DNA from: Streptomyces sp. NRRL S-646
GTDB lineage: Bacteria > Actinomycetota > Actinomycetes > Streptomycetales > Streptomycetaceae
Direction of reading: 5' to 3'
DNA length: 64,000 nucleotides
Assembly: GCF_000720765.1 (NCBI RefSeq)
Contig: NZ_JODC01000002.1
Span: 62,001-126,000, forward strand
A program made the position numbers and the translations under genes. The notes beneath the pieces were generated by a model. It was not told the origin of the DNA. It searched no databases and was given only the letters and a program-made list of their open reading frames with translations. Within the stretch, counting starts at the first letter, position 1. Each line of letters begins with the position of its first letter. Positions 15,603 through 24,495 of the stretch are shown here, piece by piece.

Positions 15603-18600
15603 GGCTGCACCGGCTGGACATCACGGCGTTCGGGCCGTTCGGCGGCTCCCAGACCGTCGACTTCGGCGAGTTGTCGGCCGCCGGGCTCTTCCTGTTGCAC
15701 GGACCGACGGGTGCGGGCAAGACGTCCGTCCTCGACGCGGTGTGCTACGCGCTGTACGGCTCCGTTCCCGGCGCCCGCCAGAGCAGCCAGGGCCTGGCCC
15801 TGCGCAGCGATCACGCGGCATCCGGTACGCGCACCGGGGTGACCCTCGAACTGACCGTCGCCGGACGCCGCTTGGAGGTCACCCGGCAGCCGCCCTGGGA
15901 GCGCCCCAAGAAGCGCGGCTCGGGCACGACCCTGGAGAAGGCCCAGAGCTGGCTGCGTGAGTACGACGCGACGGCCGGTGCCTGGAAGGACCTCAGCCGC
16001 TCGCACCAGGAGATCGGCGAGGAGATCACTCAGCTGCTCGGCATGAGCCGCGAACAGTTCTGCCAGGTCGTGCTGCTGCCCCAGGGCGACTTCGCGCGCT
16101 TCCTGCGCGCCGATGCCGAGGCGCGCGGCAAGCTGCTGGGCCGCCTCTTCGACACCCACCGCTTCGCCGAGGTCGAGAAGCGGCTCGCGGAGCGCCGCCG
16201 CGCGGCCGAGGCGCAGGTGCGCGAGGGGGACGCCGCACTGCTGGCCGACGCACACCGTATGCAGCAGGCGGCGGGCGGCGCGATGGAACTGCCTCAACTG
16301 GCGCCGGGGGAGCCGGGGTTGGCGGAGGCCGTCGTCAGTGCCGCGGCTGTCGCCCGCAGCACCGCGCGGGAACAGCTGACCATCGCCCACTGCCGCCTCA
16401 CGGCCGCGGAATCGGCGCAGGCGGCCGCCGAGCGCGCGCTGAGCGACGTACACGAAGTGGCCCGGCTGCAGCAGCGCTTCGCCGAGGCGCGCGAGCGCGC
16501 CGCACGGCTGGAGGAGCGGGCCGACGCGCACCGGGAGGCACAGGCGCGCATGGAGCGGGCCCGCAAGGCCGAGGCGGTGGCGCCCGCGCTGGAGCTGCGG
16601 GAGGCCGTCGAGGAGGAACACCGGCGCGCTGCACAGGCGGCGGCACGCGCGCGTGCACTGCTGCGGGAAGCCCTCGCTGAGGGGCACGCGGGTTCCCGGG
16701 CGGAGGGCTCCGAGGTGGGTGCGGCCGGGTTCCCGGGGCCGCGTGACGCCATCGGTGGGGCCGGTGCGGCTGGACGCACGGGATGGCAAGGTGCTGATGG
16801 CGATGCCCGTGCAGTCGGGACTGCGAGGCCGCGGGCCGTCGACGAGGTCGGCGGGGGTGGACTCACGAGGTGGCGAGCTGGTGACGGGGACACCGATGCG
16901 GCTGGGATTGCGGTGCCGCGGGGCGGTTGCGCGGGTCCCGGCGCGGCTGCGTTTGCGGGGGCGCAGGACGGTTGCGTGGATGCGGCCGGGATTGCGGGGT
17001 CGCGGGATGGGCTCGCGGCTGCCGATGGGTCCGCTTCTGCGCTGCCGCGGGACGCTGATGCCGAAGCCGGAGCGACCGGACTTGCGGGGCCGAGGGACGC
17101 GGTCGCCGAACCGGGCACGCGCGGGGAGCTGCCGGGCGCGCGTGGCGGCACCGGCACGCGCGAGGAGCCGCGTGGTGCTCTTGCCGACGCCGGTGCCGCA
17201 GGACTGGCCGCTGCCGCACGGCGGACCGCCGAGGAGCTCGGTGGCCTGGAGTCCGCCCGGCGCGCCCAACAGCGACTGGCCGAACTCGTCGCGGAGCGTG
17301 CCGGTCTGGACCGGCAGGAGCGCGCCGACGAGGACGTGCTGCAGGAGGCCGAGGCCTGGCTCGCGGACTGGGAGACGACCCGCGCCGGACTGCAGGCCCG
17401 TATCGAATCCGCGCAGGAGGCCGCGACCAGGGCCGAGCAACTCGGCGTGCAGCGCGAGCCCGCGCAGCGCAGGCTCGGCGCGGCCCGCCAGCGCGACCAG
17501 CTCGCCCGCGACACCGACGAGACCCACGCGCGCGTGCTCGCCGCCCGCGAACGTGCCACCGAGGCCCGCGCCCACTGGCTCGACCTCAAGGAACAGCGGC
17601 TGAACGGCATCGCGGCCGAGCTGGCCGCGAGCCTCGCCGACGGCGAGCCGTGCGCCGTCTGCGGCGCCACCGAACACCCCGCCCCCGCGCGCAAGGTCGC
17701 CGGGCACGTCGACCGCGAGGCCGAGGAGCGCGCCCTCGCCGCCTACCAGCGCGCCGACGAACAGCGCGCCGAGGACGAGCGGCGCCTCGGCGTCGTACGA
17801 GAGGCGCTGGCCGCCGCCACCGCCGAGGCGGGCGACACGCCCACAGCCCGACTCGCCGAAGAAGTGGAGGAGTTGGAGCGGCTGTACGCGCAGGTGCGCG
17901 CTGCCGCTTCCGACCTGCACCCCGCGAGCGATCAGCTGCGGCGGGCGGAGCAGGAGCACGGGCGGCGGACCGCGGTGCGGCAGGATGCCGCGGTCAGGGC
18001 CGCCTCGCGGGTGGGCCACCGCGAGCGGCTCGACCGCGAACGAAGCGGCCTGGAAGGGGAGTTGGCGCAGGCGCGCGGCACGGCGGAGAGCGTGGCCGCG
18101 CGGGCCGCGCAGCTGGAGCGGCAGGTCGCGCTGCTCACCGAGGGCGCCGACACCGCGCGGGTGGCCGAGGACACCGCCCAGCGGCTCAAGCACGCCGACT
18201 CACGGCTCGCCGACGCCGCCTTCAGGGCCGGCTTCGACACCCCGCAGGCCGCGGCCGCCGCACTCCTGGACGACACCGCCCACCGCGAACTCCAACGCCG
18301 CCTGGATGCCTGGCAGTCCGAGGAGGCCGCCGTGCGCGCCGTCCTCGCCGAGGTCGACACCGCGGCCGCCGCCCAGCAGCCGCCCGCCGACCTCGCCTCG
18401 GCGGAACGGGCCGCCGCCGTGGCGGCCCAGCGGCTGCGCGACGCCGCCTCCGCACGCGACGCGGCGGCCCGCCGCTGCACCGAACTGGACCGGCTCTCCG
18501 CCCGGTCCGCCGCGGGCGTACGGCGGCTGGCCCCGCTGCGCGAGGAGTACGACCGGGTGGCCCGGCTGGCCTCCCTCGCCGCGGGCACCTCTGCGGACAA

Positions 18601-19096
18601 CGAACGGAAGATGCGCCTGGAGTCGTATGTGCTGGCGGCCCGTCTGGAACAGGTGGCCGCCGCCGCGACCGTACGTCTGCAGCGCATGTCGTCCGGCCGT
18701 TACACCCTCGTCCACTCCGACGACCGGACCGGCCGCGGCCGCAGCGGTCTCGGACTGCACGTCGTCGACGCGTGGACCGGACGCGAGCGGGACACGGCGA
18801 CGCTGTCCGGCGGCGAGACGTTCTTCGCCTCCCTGGCGCTCGCCCTCGGTCTCGCGGACGTCGTCACCGACGAGGCCGGCGGAGTCCGCCTGGACACGCT
18901 CTTCATCGACGAGGGCTTCGGCAGCCTCGACGACCAGACGCTCGACGAGGTCCTCGACGTGCTCGACTCCCTGCGCGAGCGCGACCGCAGCGTCGGCATC
19001 GTCAGCCACGTCGCCGACCTCAGACGCCGTATCCACGCCCAACTGGAGGTCGTCAAGGGAAGATCGGGCTCGGTGCTGCGGCAGCGAGGTCAATGA
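15599..19096 (+). CDS. sbcC: exonuclease subunit SbcC (Rad50-like SMC ATPase) with low-complexity insert
   Basis: This 1165-residue ATPase partners SbcD. Walker A is 'GPTGAGKTS' (residues 35-43), the zinc-hook CxxC is at residues 685-688 ('CAVCG'), and the ABC signature 'LSGGETFFASL' begins near residue 1069, followed by Walker B/D-loop 'LDTLFIDEGFGSLDDQ'. Long heptad-rich coiled coils flank the hook. Residues about 360-540 are unusual: a Gly/Ala/Arg/Asp-rich segment with recurring A-G-(I/L/F)-A-G-P/S-R-D words, unlike coiled coil, placed in the first coil arm. Its base composition is also more relaxed. The gene ends tail-to-tail with the Lrp-type gene, overlapping by 7 bp. Confidence 0.93.
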   Translation: MRLHRLDITAFGPFGGSQTVDFGELSAAGLFLLHGPTGAGKTSVLDAVCYALYGSVPGARQSSQGLALRSDHAASGTRTGVTLELTVAGRRLEVTRQPPWERPKKRGSGTTLEKAQSWLREYDATAGAWKDLSRSHQEIGEEITQLLGMSREQFCQVVLLPQGDFARFLRADAEARGKLLGRLFDTHRFAEVEKRLAERRRAAEAQVREGDAALLADAHRMQQAAGGAMELPQLAPGEPGLAEAVVSAAAVARSTAREQLTIAHCRLTAAESAQAAAERALSDVHEVARLQQRFAEARERAARLEERADAHREAQARMERARKAEAVAPALELREAVEEEHRRAAQAAARARALLREALAEGHAGSRAEGSEVGAAGFPGPRDAIGGAGAAGRTGWQGADGDARAVGTARPRAVDEVGGGGLTRWRAGDGDTDAAGIAVPRGGCAGPGAAAFAGAQDGCVDAAGIAGSRDGLAAADGSASALPRDADAEAGATGLAGPRDAVAEPGTRGELPGARGGTGTREEPRGALADAGAAGLAAAARRTAEELGGLESARRAQQRLAELVAERAGLDRQERADEDVLQEAEAWLADWETTRAGLQARIESAQEAATRAEQLGVQREPAQRRLGAARQRDQLARDTDETHARVLAARERATEARAHWLDLKEQRLNGIAAELAASLADGEPCAVCGATEHPAPARKVAGHVDREAEERALAAYQRADEQRAEDERRLGVVREALAAATAEAGDTPTARLAEEVEELERLYAQVRAAASDLHPASDQLRRAEQEHGRRTAVRQDAAVRAASRVGHRERLDRERSGLEGELAQARGTAESVAARAAQLERQVALLTEGADTARVAEDTAQRLKHADSRLADAAFRAGFDTPQAAAAALLDDTAHRELQRRLDAWQSEEAAVRAVLAEVDTAAAAQQPPADLASAERAAAVAAQRLRDAASARDAAARRCTELDRLSARSAAGVRRLAPLREEYDRVARLASLAAGTSADNERKMRLESYVLAARLEQVAAAATVRLQRMSSGRYTLVHSDDRTGRGRSGLGLHVVDAWTGRERDTATLSGGETFFASLALALGLADVVTDEAGGVRLDTLFIDEGFGSLDDQTLDEVLDVLDSLRERDRSVGIVSHVADLRRRIHAQLEVVKGRSGSVLRQRGQ
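16680..17210 (+). repeat. degenerate in-frame repeat block within sbcC
   Basis: This GC-rich stretch contains irregularly spaced repeats (roughly 60-75 bp) built on the words GATGCGGCCGGGATTGCGG and close variants, encoding the collagen-like insert of SbcC. It stays in frame through the whole block with no stop. Confidence 0.55.
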
Positions 19097-19536
19097 CCGA
19101 GAGGCCGTCGGGGCAGCGGGGACGAGTACACGACGCTCGTGGTCACCGAGCCGAGTGCGCCGATCTTGCCCGACACCTCCTCCAGGTGACGCATCGAGCG
19201 GGCGGCGACCTTGATGACGAAGCAGTCGTCGCCCGTCACATGGTGGGCCTCGAGGATCTCGGGCGTCACGGCGACCAGGTCGTGGAAGGGCTTGTAGTTG
19301 CCGTTCGGATAGCGCAGCCGGACGAACGCGAGGATCGGCAGCCCCAGCCGCTCGGGGTCCACGACGGCCGCGTACCCCTGGATGACGCCCGCCTCCTCCA
19401 GGCGGCGCACCCGTTCGGTGACCGCGCTCGGCGACATGGAGACGGCGCGGGCCAGCTCTGCGAAGCTGGCCCGACCCTCGCGCTGGAGGACATCGAGGAT
19501 GCGCCAGTCGGTGGCGTCCGGGGAAAACACGGTCAT
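19090..19536 (-). CDS. Lrp/AsnC-family transcriptional regulator
   Basis: This 148-residue protein has an N-terminal AsnC HTH ('DATDWRILDVLQREGRASFA', 'VSMSPSAVTERVRRLEEAGVI') and a C-terminal RAM ligand domain ('VTGDDCFVIKVAARSMRHLE'). Such regulators sense amino acids as octamers. The ATG at 19536 is chosen because the HTH follows directly. It is divergent from the rhodanese gene, which is a likely target, with 128 bp between the starts. Confidence 0.9.
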   Translation of the reverse strand: MTVFSPDATDWRILDVLQREGRASFAELARAVSMSPSAVTERVRRLEEAGVIQGYAAVVDPERLGLPILAFVRLRYPNGNYKPFHDLVAVTPEILEAHHVTGDDCFVIKVAARSMRHLEEVSGKIGALGSVTTSVVYSSPLPRRPLGH

Positions 19537-19664
19537 GGCGCAGAGATAGCAGGGGAATCCCCGGCCGGGCAAGGCACAGGCAGCGGAATGCCCCTTCTGG
19601 GAGATCATCGGCGGCCGTAGATTTTCTGGCTGAAGCGACAACCTCGGAGAAAGCAGGCCGGATC

Positions 19665-20147
19665 ATGAGCAGCACCGCGACCGCCGTCAACCCTGTCCTG
19701 CGCGTGGCCCCGGCGGCCCCGGCCGAGGCCGCCGCATACTTCCGCACAAGCCTCGTCTTCCACGCCGACGTGTCGGACGTCGCCGCAGCACTCGCCTCCG
19801 ACGGCGACCCGGGGTTCGTGGTCCTGGACTCCCGCTCCACCGAGTCCTGGGACCAGGGACACATCCCCGGTGCGATCCACCTGCCGACCGCGCTCATCCC
19901 CGAGCAGGCCGAACAGCTCCTCGACAAGGCGGTGCCGGTGGTCACGTACTGCTGGGGCCCCGGCTGCAACGGCGCCACCCGCGCCGCGCTCGCCCTCGCC
20001 GAACTCGGCTACCAGGTCAAGGAGATGCTCGGCGGCTTCGAGTACTGGGCGCGCGAGGGCTTCGAGTACGAGACCTGGCAGGGCCGCGAGCGCCGCCCCG
20101 CCGACCCGCTGACGGCCCCGGTCGACGCGGAGGACTGCGGCTGCTGA
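19665..20147 (+). CDS. single-domain rhodanese-like protein
   Basis: This 160-residue protein has a rhodanese fold: 'GFVVLDSRSTESWDQGHIPGAIHLP' (the D-x-R and GHIPGA blocks) and the active loop 'VVTYCWGPGCNGATRAA', where the first Cys after YC is the sulfur carrier and a second Cys lies five residues later. The C-terminus carries a Cys-Gly-Cys tail. It could move sulfane sulfur or detoxify sulfide or cyanide; the role is not fixed. Divergent from an Lrp-type regulator. Confidence 0.9.
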   Translation: MSSTATAVNPVLRVAPAAPAEAAAYFRTSLVFHADVSDVAAALASDGDPGFVVLDSRSTESWDQGHIPGAIHLPTALIPEQAEQLLDKAVPVVTYCWGPGCNGATRAALALAELGYQVKEMLGGFEYWAREGFEYETWQGRERRPADPLTAPVDAEDCGC

Positions 20148-20218
20148 ACCGAAGGGCTGCGGGGAGGGACGGGGGACGGCGGATTCCTGGGTTCCGCGGC
20201 CGTGTACGGTTCTGCGCC

Positions 20219-20737
20219 ATGGTGCGATACGCGGAACCCGGTGCGCTGGAATGGGTCGAGTCGGGCGGCGGGCCGCTCATTGCGGTGCCGGAGACGGTGT
20301 TGCCGTTCTGGTCGGGCGCCGACGGTGAGGAGACCGCCTCCGACTACGACCGGGCCTGCGAGGTCGACGGATTCGTCGGGCTGCTCCCGGTCGGTGACTC
20401 GGCTGCCCTGGTCCTGGGCGACGAACCCGCCTCCACCGCCTTCCTGCCCGAGCACGCCGCCTTCATACGGTGGTGGGCGGCGAACTCCGAGGCCGAGCTC
20501 CTGGCCGGCGTCCCCGCGGCCCTCGCCACGGCGGACTGGGGACCCGAGGTGCGCTGGGAAGTGCCCGGCACGGTCGTACTGTTCGACTCGGCCTGGCCCG
20601 GATCCGAAACGGAGCGGACCGACTGCCTGCGGATCGTGCTGGAACCGGGGCGGTACGCCGTGCGCGCGGCCAACGTCCAGCCGGGACCGGAGACTTGGCT
20701 GGGCCTGGTCCAGCTGCGACGCATCGAGCACGGATAG
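20219..20737 (+). CDS. Imm21-like (immunity protein 21) family protein
   Basis: This 172-residue protein resembles Streptomyces Imm21 family members: 'VESGGGPLIAVPETVLPFWSG' at the N-terminus, 'YDRACEVDGFVGLLPVGDSAALVLGDEPASTAFLPEH' in the middle and 'WLGLVQLRR' at the end. Family members are predicted immunity proteins of polymorphic toxin systems. No toxin gene is adjacent, so it is an orphan here, perhaps a resistance bank gene or one with another role. The last codons belong to a 14-bp tandem repeat that runs past the stop. Confidence 0.65.
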   Translation: MVRYAEPGALEWVESGGGPLIAVPETVLPFWSGADGEETASDYDRACEVDGFVGLLPVGDSAALVLGDEPASTAFLPEHAAFIRWWAANSEAELLAGVPAALATADWGPEVRWEVPGTVVLFDSAWPGSETERTDCLRIVLEPGRYAVRAANVQPGPETWLGLVQLRRIEHG

Positions 20738-20791
20738 TCCAGCACCGACAGTCCAGCACGGACGGTCGAGCACTCATGGTCGAGCACGGAT
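20722..20791 (+). repeat. 14-bp tandem repeat, five copies
   Basis: Five 14-bp units start at 20722, 20736, 20750, 20764 and 20778, with core TCCAGCAC or TCGAGCAC. Examples are CATCGAGCACGGAT, AGTCCAGCACGGAC and GGTCGAGCACGGAT. The first unit encodes the end of the Imm21-like gene, whose stop codon spans the unit 1/unit 2 border. Confidence 0.85.
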
Positions 20792-20865
20792 AATCGCGTG
20801 CGCCGCGCAGAAGCGTTGCCCATCACGCTCATCCATGCCCCGACTGCCGCATCCCGCCCCCGAAG

Positions 20866-21057
20866 AACTGCGCCCCCGGTCCGGTGGACACGGATGACGT
20901 GACCGGGGAGACGTACCAGGCGGTCGCCTCCCGCTTCCCGTCCGGGCGTTGGGGCATGCCCGACGGCCCCGCCCGCCTCATCGCGTGGCTCGCCACGGAC
21001 GAGGCGGACCGGATCACCGGCCAGGTGATCGACTTGGAGGGCGGCTTCCGCCACTGA
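20866..21057 (+). pseudogene. SDR oxidoreductase, C-terminal remnant
   Basis: This frame encodes about 63 codons ending in TGA. They match the last third of a short-chain dehydrogenase/reductase: 'APGPVDTDD' (the PG motif after the catalytic Lys helix), 'RWGMPDGPARLIAWLATDEA' and 'ITGQVIDLEGGF'. The Rossmann N-terminus and the YxxxK motif are absent; upstream is the tandem repeat and unrelated sequence. No start or ribosome-binding site fits. Confidence 0.75.
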
Positions 21058-21068
21058 CCTGCCGGCTG

Positions 21069-22760
21069 TCAGAGCTGGGCCAGCTCGTCCACCAGGTCGT
21101 CCAGGCCGAGCGAGCCCTGCGAGAGCGCCGCCATGTGCCAGGCCTTGAGGTCGAAGGCCTCGCCGCGCCGCTCGCGCGCCTTCGCGCGGCCCTGCAGCCA
21201 GGCCCGCTCGCCGAGCTTGTAGCCGATCGCCTGGCCGGGGATGGTCAGGTAGCGGGTCAGCTCGCTCTCCACGAAGTCCGCCGGCCGGCTGCTGTGCGCG
21301 CCGAAGAACTCCTGGGCCAGCTCGGGAGTCCAGCGTTCGCCGGGGTGGAAGGGGGAGTCCGCGGGGATCTCCAGCTCCAGGTGCATGCCGATGTCGACGA
21401 TGACCCGGGCCGCCCGCATCATCTGCGCGTCGAGGTAGCCGAGCCGCTGCTCCGCGTCCGTGAGGTAGCCCAGTTCGTCCATCAGCCGCTCCGCGTACAG
21501 CGCCCAGCCCTCGGCGTTGGCGCTGACCCCGCCGATGGTGGCCTGGTAGCGGGAGAGGTCCGCGGCGACGTGCGCCCACTGCGCCAGCTGGAGGTGATGG
21601 CCGGGGACGCCCTCGTGGTACCAGGTCGAGACGAGGTCGTAGACCGGGAAACGGGTCTGCCCCATCGTCGGCAGCCAGGTGCGGCCCGGACGGGAGAAGT
21701 CCTCCGACGGAGGCGTGTAGTACGGGGCTGCCGCGCCGCCGGGCGGGGCGATGCAGGACTCCACCTTCCGTACCCGCTCGGCGAGTTCGAAGTGTGTGCC
21801 GTCCAGTTCGTCGATCGCCTGGTCCATCAGGCCCTGCAGCCAGTCGCGGACCTCGTCGACGCCGTCGATGTGCTTGCCGTGCTCGTCGAGGTGCGCGAGC
21901 GCCACCCACGGCGTCTCGGCGCCGGGCAGGATCCTCTCCGCCTCCTGCTTCATCTCGCCGAGCAGCCGGTGGAACTCGGCCCAGCCGTACGCGTACGCCT
22001 CGTCCAGGTCGAGGTCCGTGCCGTTGAAGTAGCGCGCCCAGCGCCCGTACCGCTCACGGCCGACGGTGTTCGGCGCGCCCTCGATCGCCGGCGCGTACAC
22101 GTCGCGCATCCAGTCGCGCAGCTCCACGACGGCCGCGGTCGCCGCACTCGCCGCCTCGTCGAGCTCCGCCCGCAGCGCCTCGGGGCCCGCCGAGGCGAAG
22201 TCCTCGAACCAGCCGCGGCCCTTGCCGTCCGTGTCCGACCATTCGGTGAGCTGCTCGACGAACGTGGCCGTCGGGCGCGGAGCCGCGTACAGCTTGCGCT
22301 CCAGACCGAGGGAGAGGGACTCGCGGTAACCGGCGAACGCGGCCGGCACGGCACGCAGCCGCTGGGCGATCGCCGCCCAGTCCTCCTCGGACTGGTTCGG
22401 CGTCACGGTGAACACCTCGCGCACCGAGTGCGCGGGCGTGGCCATGTTCCCGACGCGGCGCAGACCCTCCTCGGCCTCGTGCACGGCCAGTTCGGCGGTC
22501 AGCCGCTCACGCAGCAGCCGGCCGCAACGGCGCTCGATGTCACTGTCCGCGCCGGGTAGCCGCTCGGCCTCGTCGAGCCGCGCCAGGGTCCGCCGTGCCA
22601 GTTCCGCGAGCGCCTCCTGACCGGCGGGCGAGAGGTCGGGCAGCCTGCTCGAACTCTCCTTCACACCGAGGTACGTTCCGGTCACCGGGTCGAGGGCGAT
22701 GAGCTCGTCGACGTATGCGTCGGCGACCTCGCGGGGCAGCGGGTTCGTCGTCTGTGACAT
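21069..22760 (-). CDS. DUF885 family (metallopeptidase-like) protein
   Basis: This 563-residue protein is a full-length DUF885 member. It contains 'YHEGVPGHHLQLAQW', the HExxxH-type element of the family, and 'ANAEGWALYAERLMDELG' as the second conserved block, with R/E-rich helices throughout. The fold resembles thermolysin-like peptidases, and some members have been linked to cell-wall or peptide turnover, but activity is not established. The ATG at 22760 is chosen over 22775 because GAGGATGGA precedes it. No signal peptide, so cytoplasmic. Confidence 0.85.
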   Translation of the reverse strand: MSQTTNPLPREVADAYVDELIALDPVTGTYLGVKESSSRLPDLSPAGQEALAELARRTLARLDEAERLPGADSDIERRCGRLLRERLTAELAVHEAEEGLRRVGNMATPAHSVREVFTVTPNQSEEDWAAIAQRLRAVPAAFAGYRESLSLGLERKLYAAPRPTATFVEQLTEWSDTDGKGRGWFEDFASAGPEALRAELDEAASAATAAVVELRDWMRDVYAPAIEGAPNTVGRERYGRWARYFNGTDLDLDEAYAYGWAEFHRLLGEMKQEAERILPGAETPWVALAHLDEHGKHIDGVDEVRDWLQGLMDQAIDELDGTHFELAERVRKVESCIAPPGGAAAPYYTPPSEDFSRPGRTWLPTMGQTRFPVYDLVSTWYHEGVPGHHLQLAQWAHVAADLSRYQATIGGVSANAEGWALYAERLMDELGYLTDAEQRLGYLDAQMMRAARVIVDIGMHLELEIPADSPFHPGERWTPELAQEFFGAHSSRPADFVESELTRYLTIPGQAIGYKLGERAWLQGRAKARERRGEAFDLKAWHMAALSQGSLGLDDLVDELAQL

Positions 22761-22868
22761 GCGGTCCATCCTCATACGAGTAGCCGCCGCACGTCACCCT
22801 GATTGAGCCGAGGGCGTACCCGGCGGAGCGGGCATACGACGCGCTCCGGGGCCCGACCCCCGGACGCC

Positions 22869-22898
22869 GGACGGCCCGGCGTTCCCGCCGGGCCGTCC
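22869..22898 (-). terminator. hairpin terminator after the ACT-GNAT gene
   Basis: A perfect 12-bp stem, GGACGGCCCGGC and GCCGGGCCGTCC, encloses a 6-base loop. It lies 20 bp beyond the stop at 22919. Confidence 0.75.
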
Positions 22899-22918
22899 CA
22901 GGTGTCCTGTGCCGGGCC

Positions 22919-24367
22919 CTAGTCCCGTGCGATCCGCTCGCCGACGTGCTCCTCCGCCACCCCGTACGGCAGCCGGGAGCCTGCCTGGCCCGTCTGCAGG
23001 CGGGCCGTGATGACCAGGGTGCCCTCCTCGATCTGGTAGTCGAGGGGGAGCCCCAGGCCGCGCATCGCCGCGACCATGCCGGTGTTGGAGGCCTGTGTCA
23101 CGGCGTACACGCTCTCGCAGCCTCCCTCGACCGCCATTGCCACCAGCCGTTCCAGCAGTTCACCTCCGATGCCGCGGCGCTGCCACTTGTCCTCGATGAG
23201 CAGCGCGACCTCCGTCTCGTCCCCGTCCCACAGCAGGTGGCCGAGGCCGACGAGGCGCCCCGAGGTGGTCTGCACCGCGAGGGTGCGGCCGAAGCGCGGG
23301 CTGAGCAGGTGGCTCAGATAGCGGTCCGCGTCGCCGACCGGCCCGTGGTAGCGCATGGCGAGCGTCCGCGCGGAGCACCGCTCGTGCATCGCCTTGGCGG
23401 CCTCCAGGTCACTCGCGTCGGCCCGGCGTACGGTGATCTCGTTGCCCTCGGGCAGTGTCAGCACGTCCTGGCTGTGCGGCACGCGCGGCCCGAGCCGGGC
23501 GTCCAGCTCCACCAGCGCCCGCGCGCGGGCGAACTCGGTCGGGGTGAACGGCAGATACGGCCGCTCCACGGTGATGACTCCGCCTTCCGGCGCCCGCAGC
23601 CGCATCACGGTGTCCTCGAGCGCTCCCTCCACCGGCACGTCCCCCGGGCCCCGGCCGCCGCCGACCGGCGCGGCGGGCAACTGGCGGATGGTGCATCGGC
23701 CCAGCAACTGCCGCAGTGCGAGCGGGAGTTCGGCCGCGTCCAACGCGGTGCGGGTGGCCAGGCCCAGGACGCGGGTCGGCGCGTCCACCAGATCGTGGGC
23801 GTCGGCCCGCTCGATCCAGGTGTCGGCACCCCCGGCCAGCGAGACCACCTTGGTGAGCTCGCCTGCCATGAGCCCGCCCGGAGCCCGCAGCAGGAACTCG
23901 TCCACCGTGCCCTCGGCCAGCGGATGCGTCTGCAGGCTCAGGATGTCGACCTGCCGCCCGGCCAGCGCCGTGCACAGCGCGGCCAGCGACCCCGGTTCGT
24001 CCTTCACCGTCGTCCGCATCCGCCACAGCGAGCTCTGACCGGGCACGGTCTCCTGCGTCGCCGAAGACTCGTCGGACGGCCCGGCCTGCTGCTCCTGCGG
24101 CAGCGACCGGGCGTCGGTATCGCCGGCCGGAGGTGCATGACCGTGGCGGCGTGTCCACCAGGTGTGGAACCCCGCCGTGGCGGCCAGGGCGACCGCCGAG
24201 ATCACCAGCAGCGCCGGACCGTCGGGCCCGTGCCCGACCAGGTCCGCCACGCCGTCGGCCACGGCGACGGACGTGAACAGGGCGGCGAGTTCGACGACGT
24301 CGCGCCGCCAGTGGTGTACGGGACGTCCGTGCTTGGCACGGGTTACATCAGACATTTCTCGACTCAT
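22919..24367 (-). CDS. membrane-anchored ACT-GNAT fusion protein
   Basis: This 482-residue multidomain protein has two hydrophobic segments in residues about 25-70, a short acidic linker, an ACT-like domain from about 115 ('MRTTVKDEPGSLAALCTALAG'), an intermediate region, and a C-terminal GNAT acetyltransferase (about 300-450) with 'VALLIEDKWQRRGIGGELLERLVAMAVEGG' as the acetyl-CoA loop (Q/R-x-x-G-x-G). ACT domains sense amino acids, so amino-acid-controlled protein or metabolite acetylation, as in the actinobacterial Pat-like enzymes, is a reasonable inference. ATG 24367 or 24355 could start it. Confidence 0.8.
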   Translation of the reverse strand: MSREMSDVTRAKHGRPVHHWRRDVVELAALFTSVAVADGVADLVGHGPDGPALLVISAVALAATAGFHTWWTRRHGHAPPAGDTDARSLPQEQQAGPSDESSATQETVPGQSSLWRMRTTVKDEPGSLAALCTALAGRQVDILSLQTHPLAEGTVDEFLLRAPGGLMAGELTKVVSLAGGADTWIERADAHDLVDAPTRVLGLATRTALDAAELPLALRQLLGRCTIRQLPAAPVGGGRGPGDVPVEGALEDTVMRLRAPEGGVITVERPYLPFTPTEFARARALVELDARLGPRVPHSQDVLTLPEGNEITVRRADASDLEAAKAMHERCSARTLAMRYHGPVGDADRYLSHLLSPRFGRTLAVQTTSGRLVGLGHLLWDGDETEVALLIEDKWQRRGIGGELLERLVAMAVEGGCESVYAVTQASNTGMVAAMRGLGLPLDYQIEEGTLVITARLQTGQAGSRLPYGVAEEHVGERIARD

Positions 24368-24495
24368 GCAACCACTGTGAAGGAAACGTGTTGCGTGATC
24401 ACGAACGCTTTGTGACTGATCGGTAAAGTGTGGTTATGCCCCTTTGTAGCTGCGAAAACGCGTACGGGCGTGCAAGCTCGCAGCTGCGGAACGGC

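Noticed and set aside
16653..17603. 316-codon plus-strand frame in another phase within sbcC
   Set aside because: The sbcC frame continues without a stop on both sides and resumes coiled-coil and zinc-hook sequence, so the insert is in-frame and this is a shadow.
15443..18193. 916-codon minus-strand frame antisense to sbcC
   Set aside because: No recognisable domain; it arises from high GC and the codon bias of sbcC, which has all its motifs in the plus frame.
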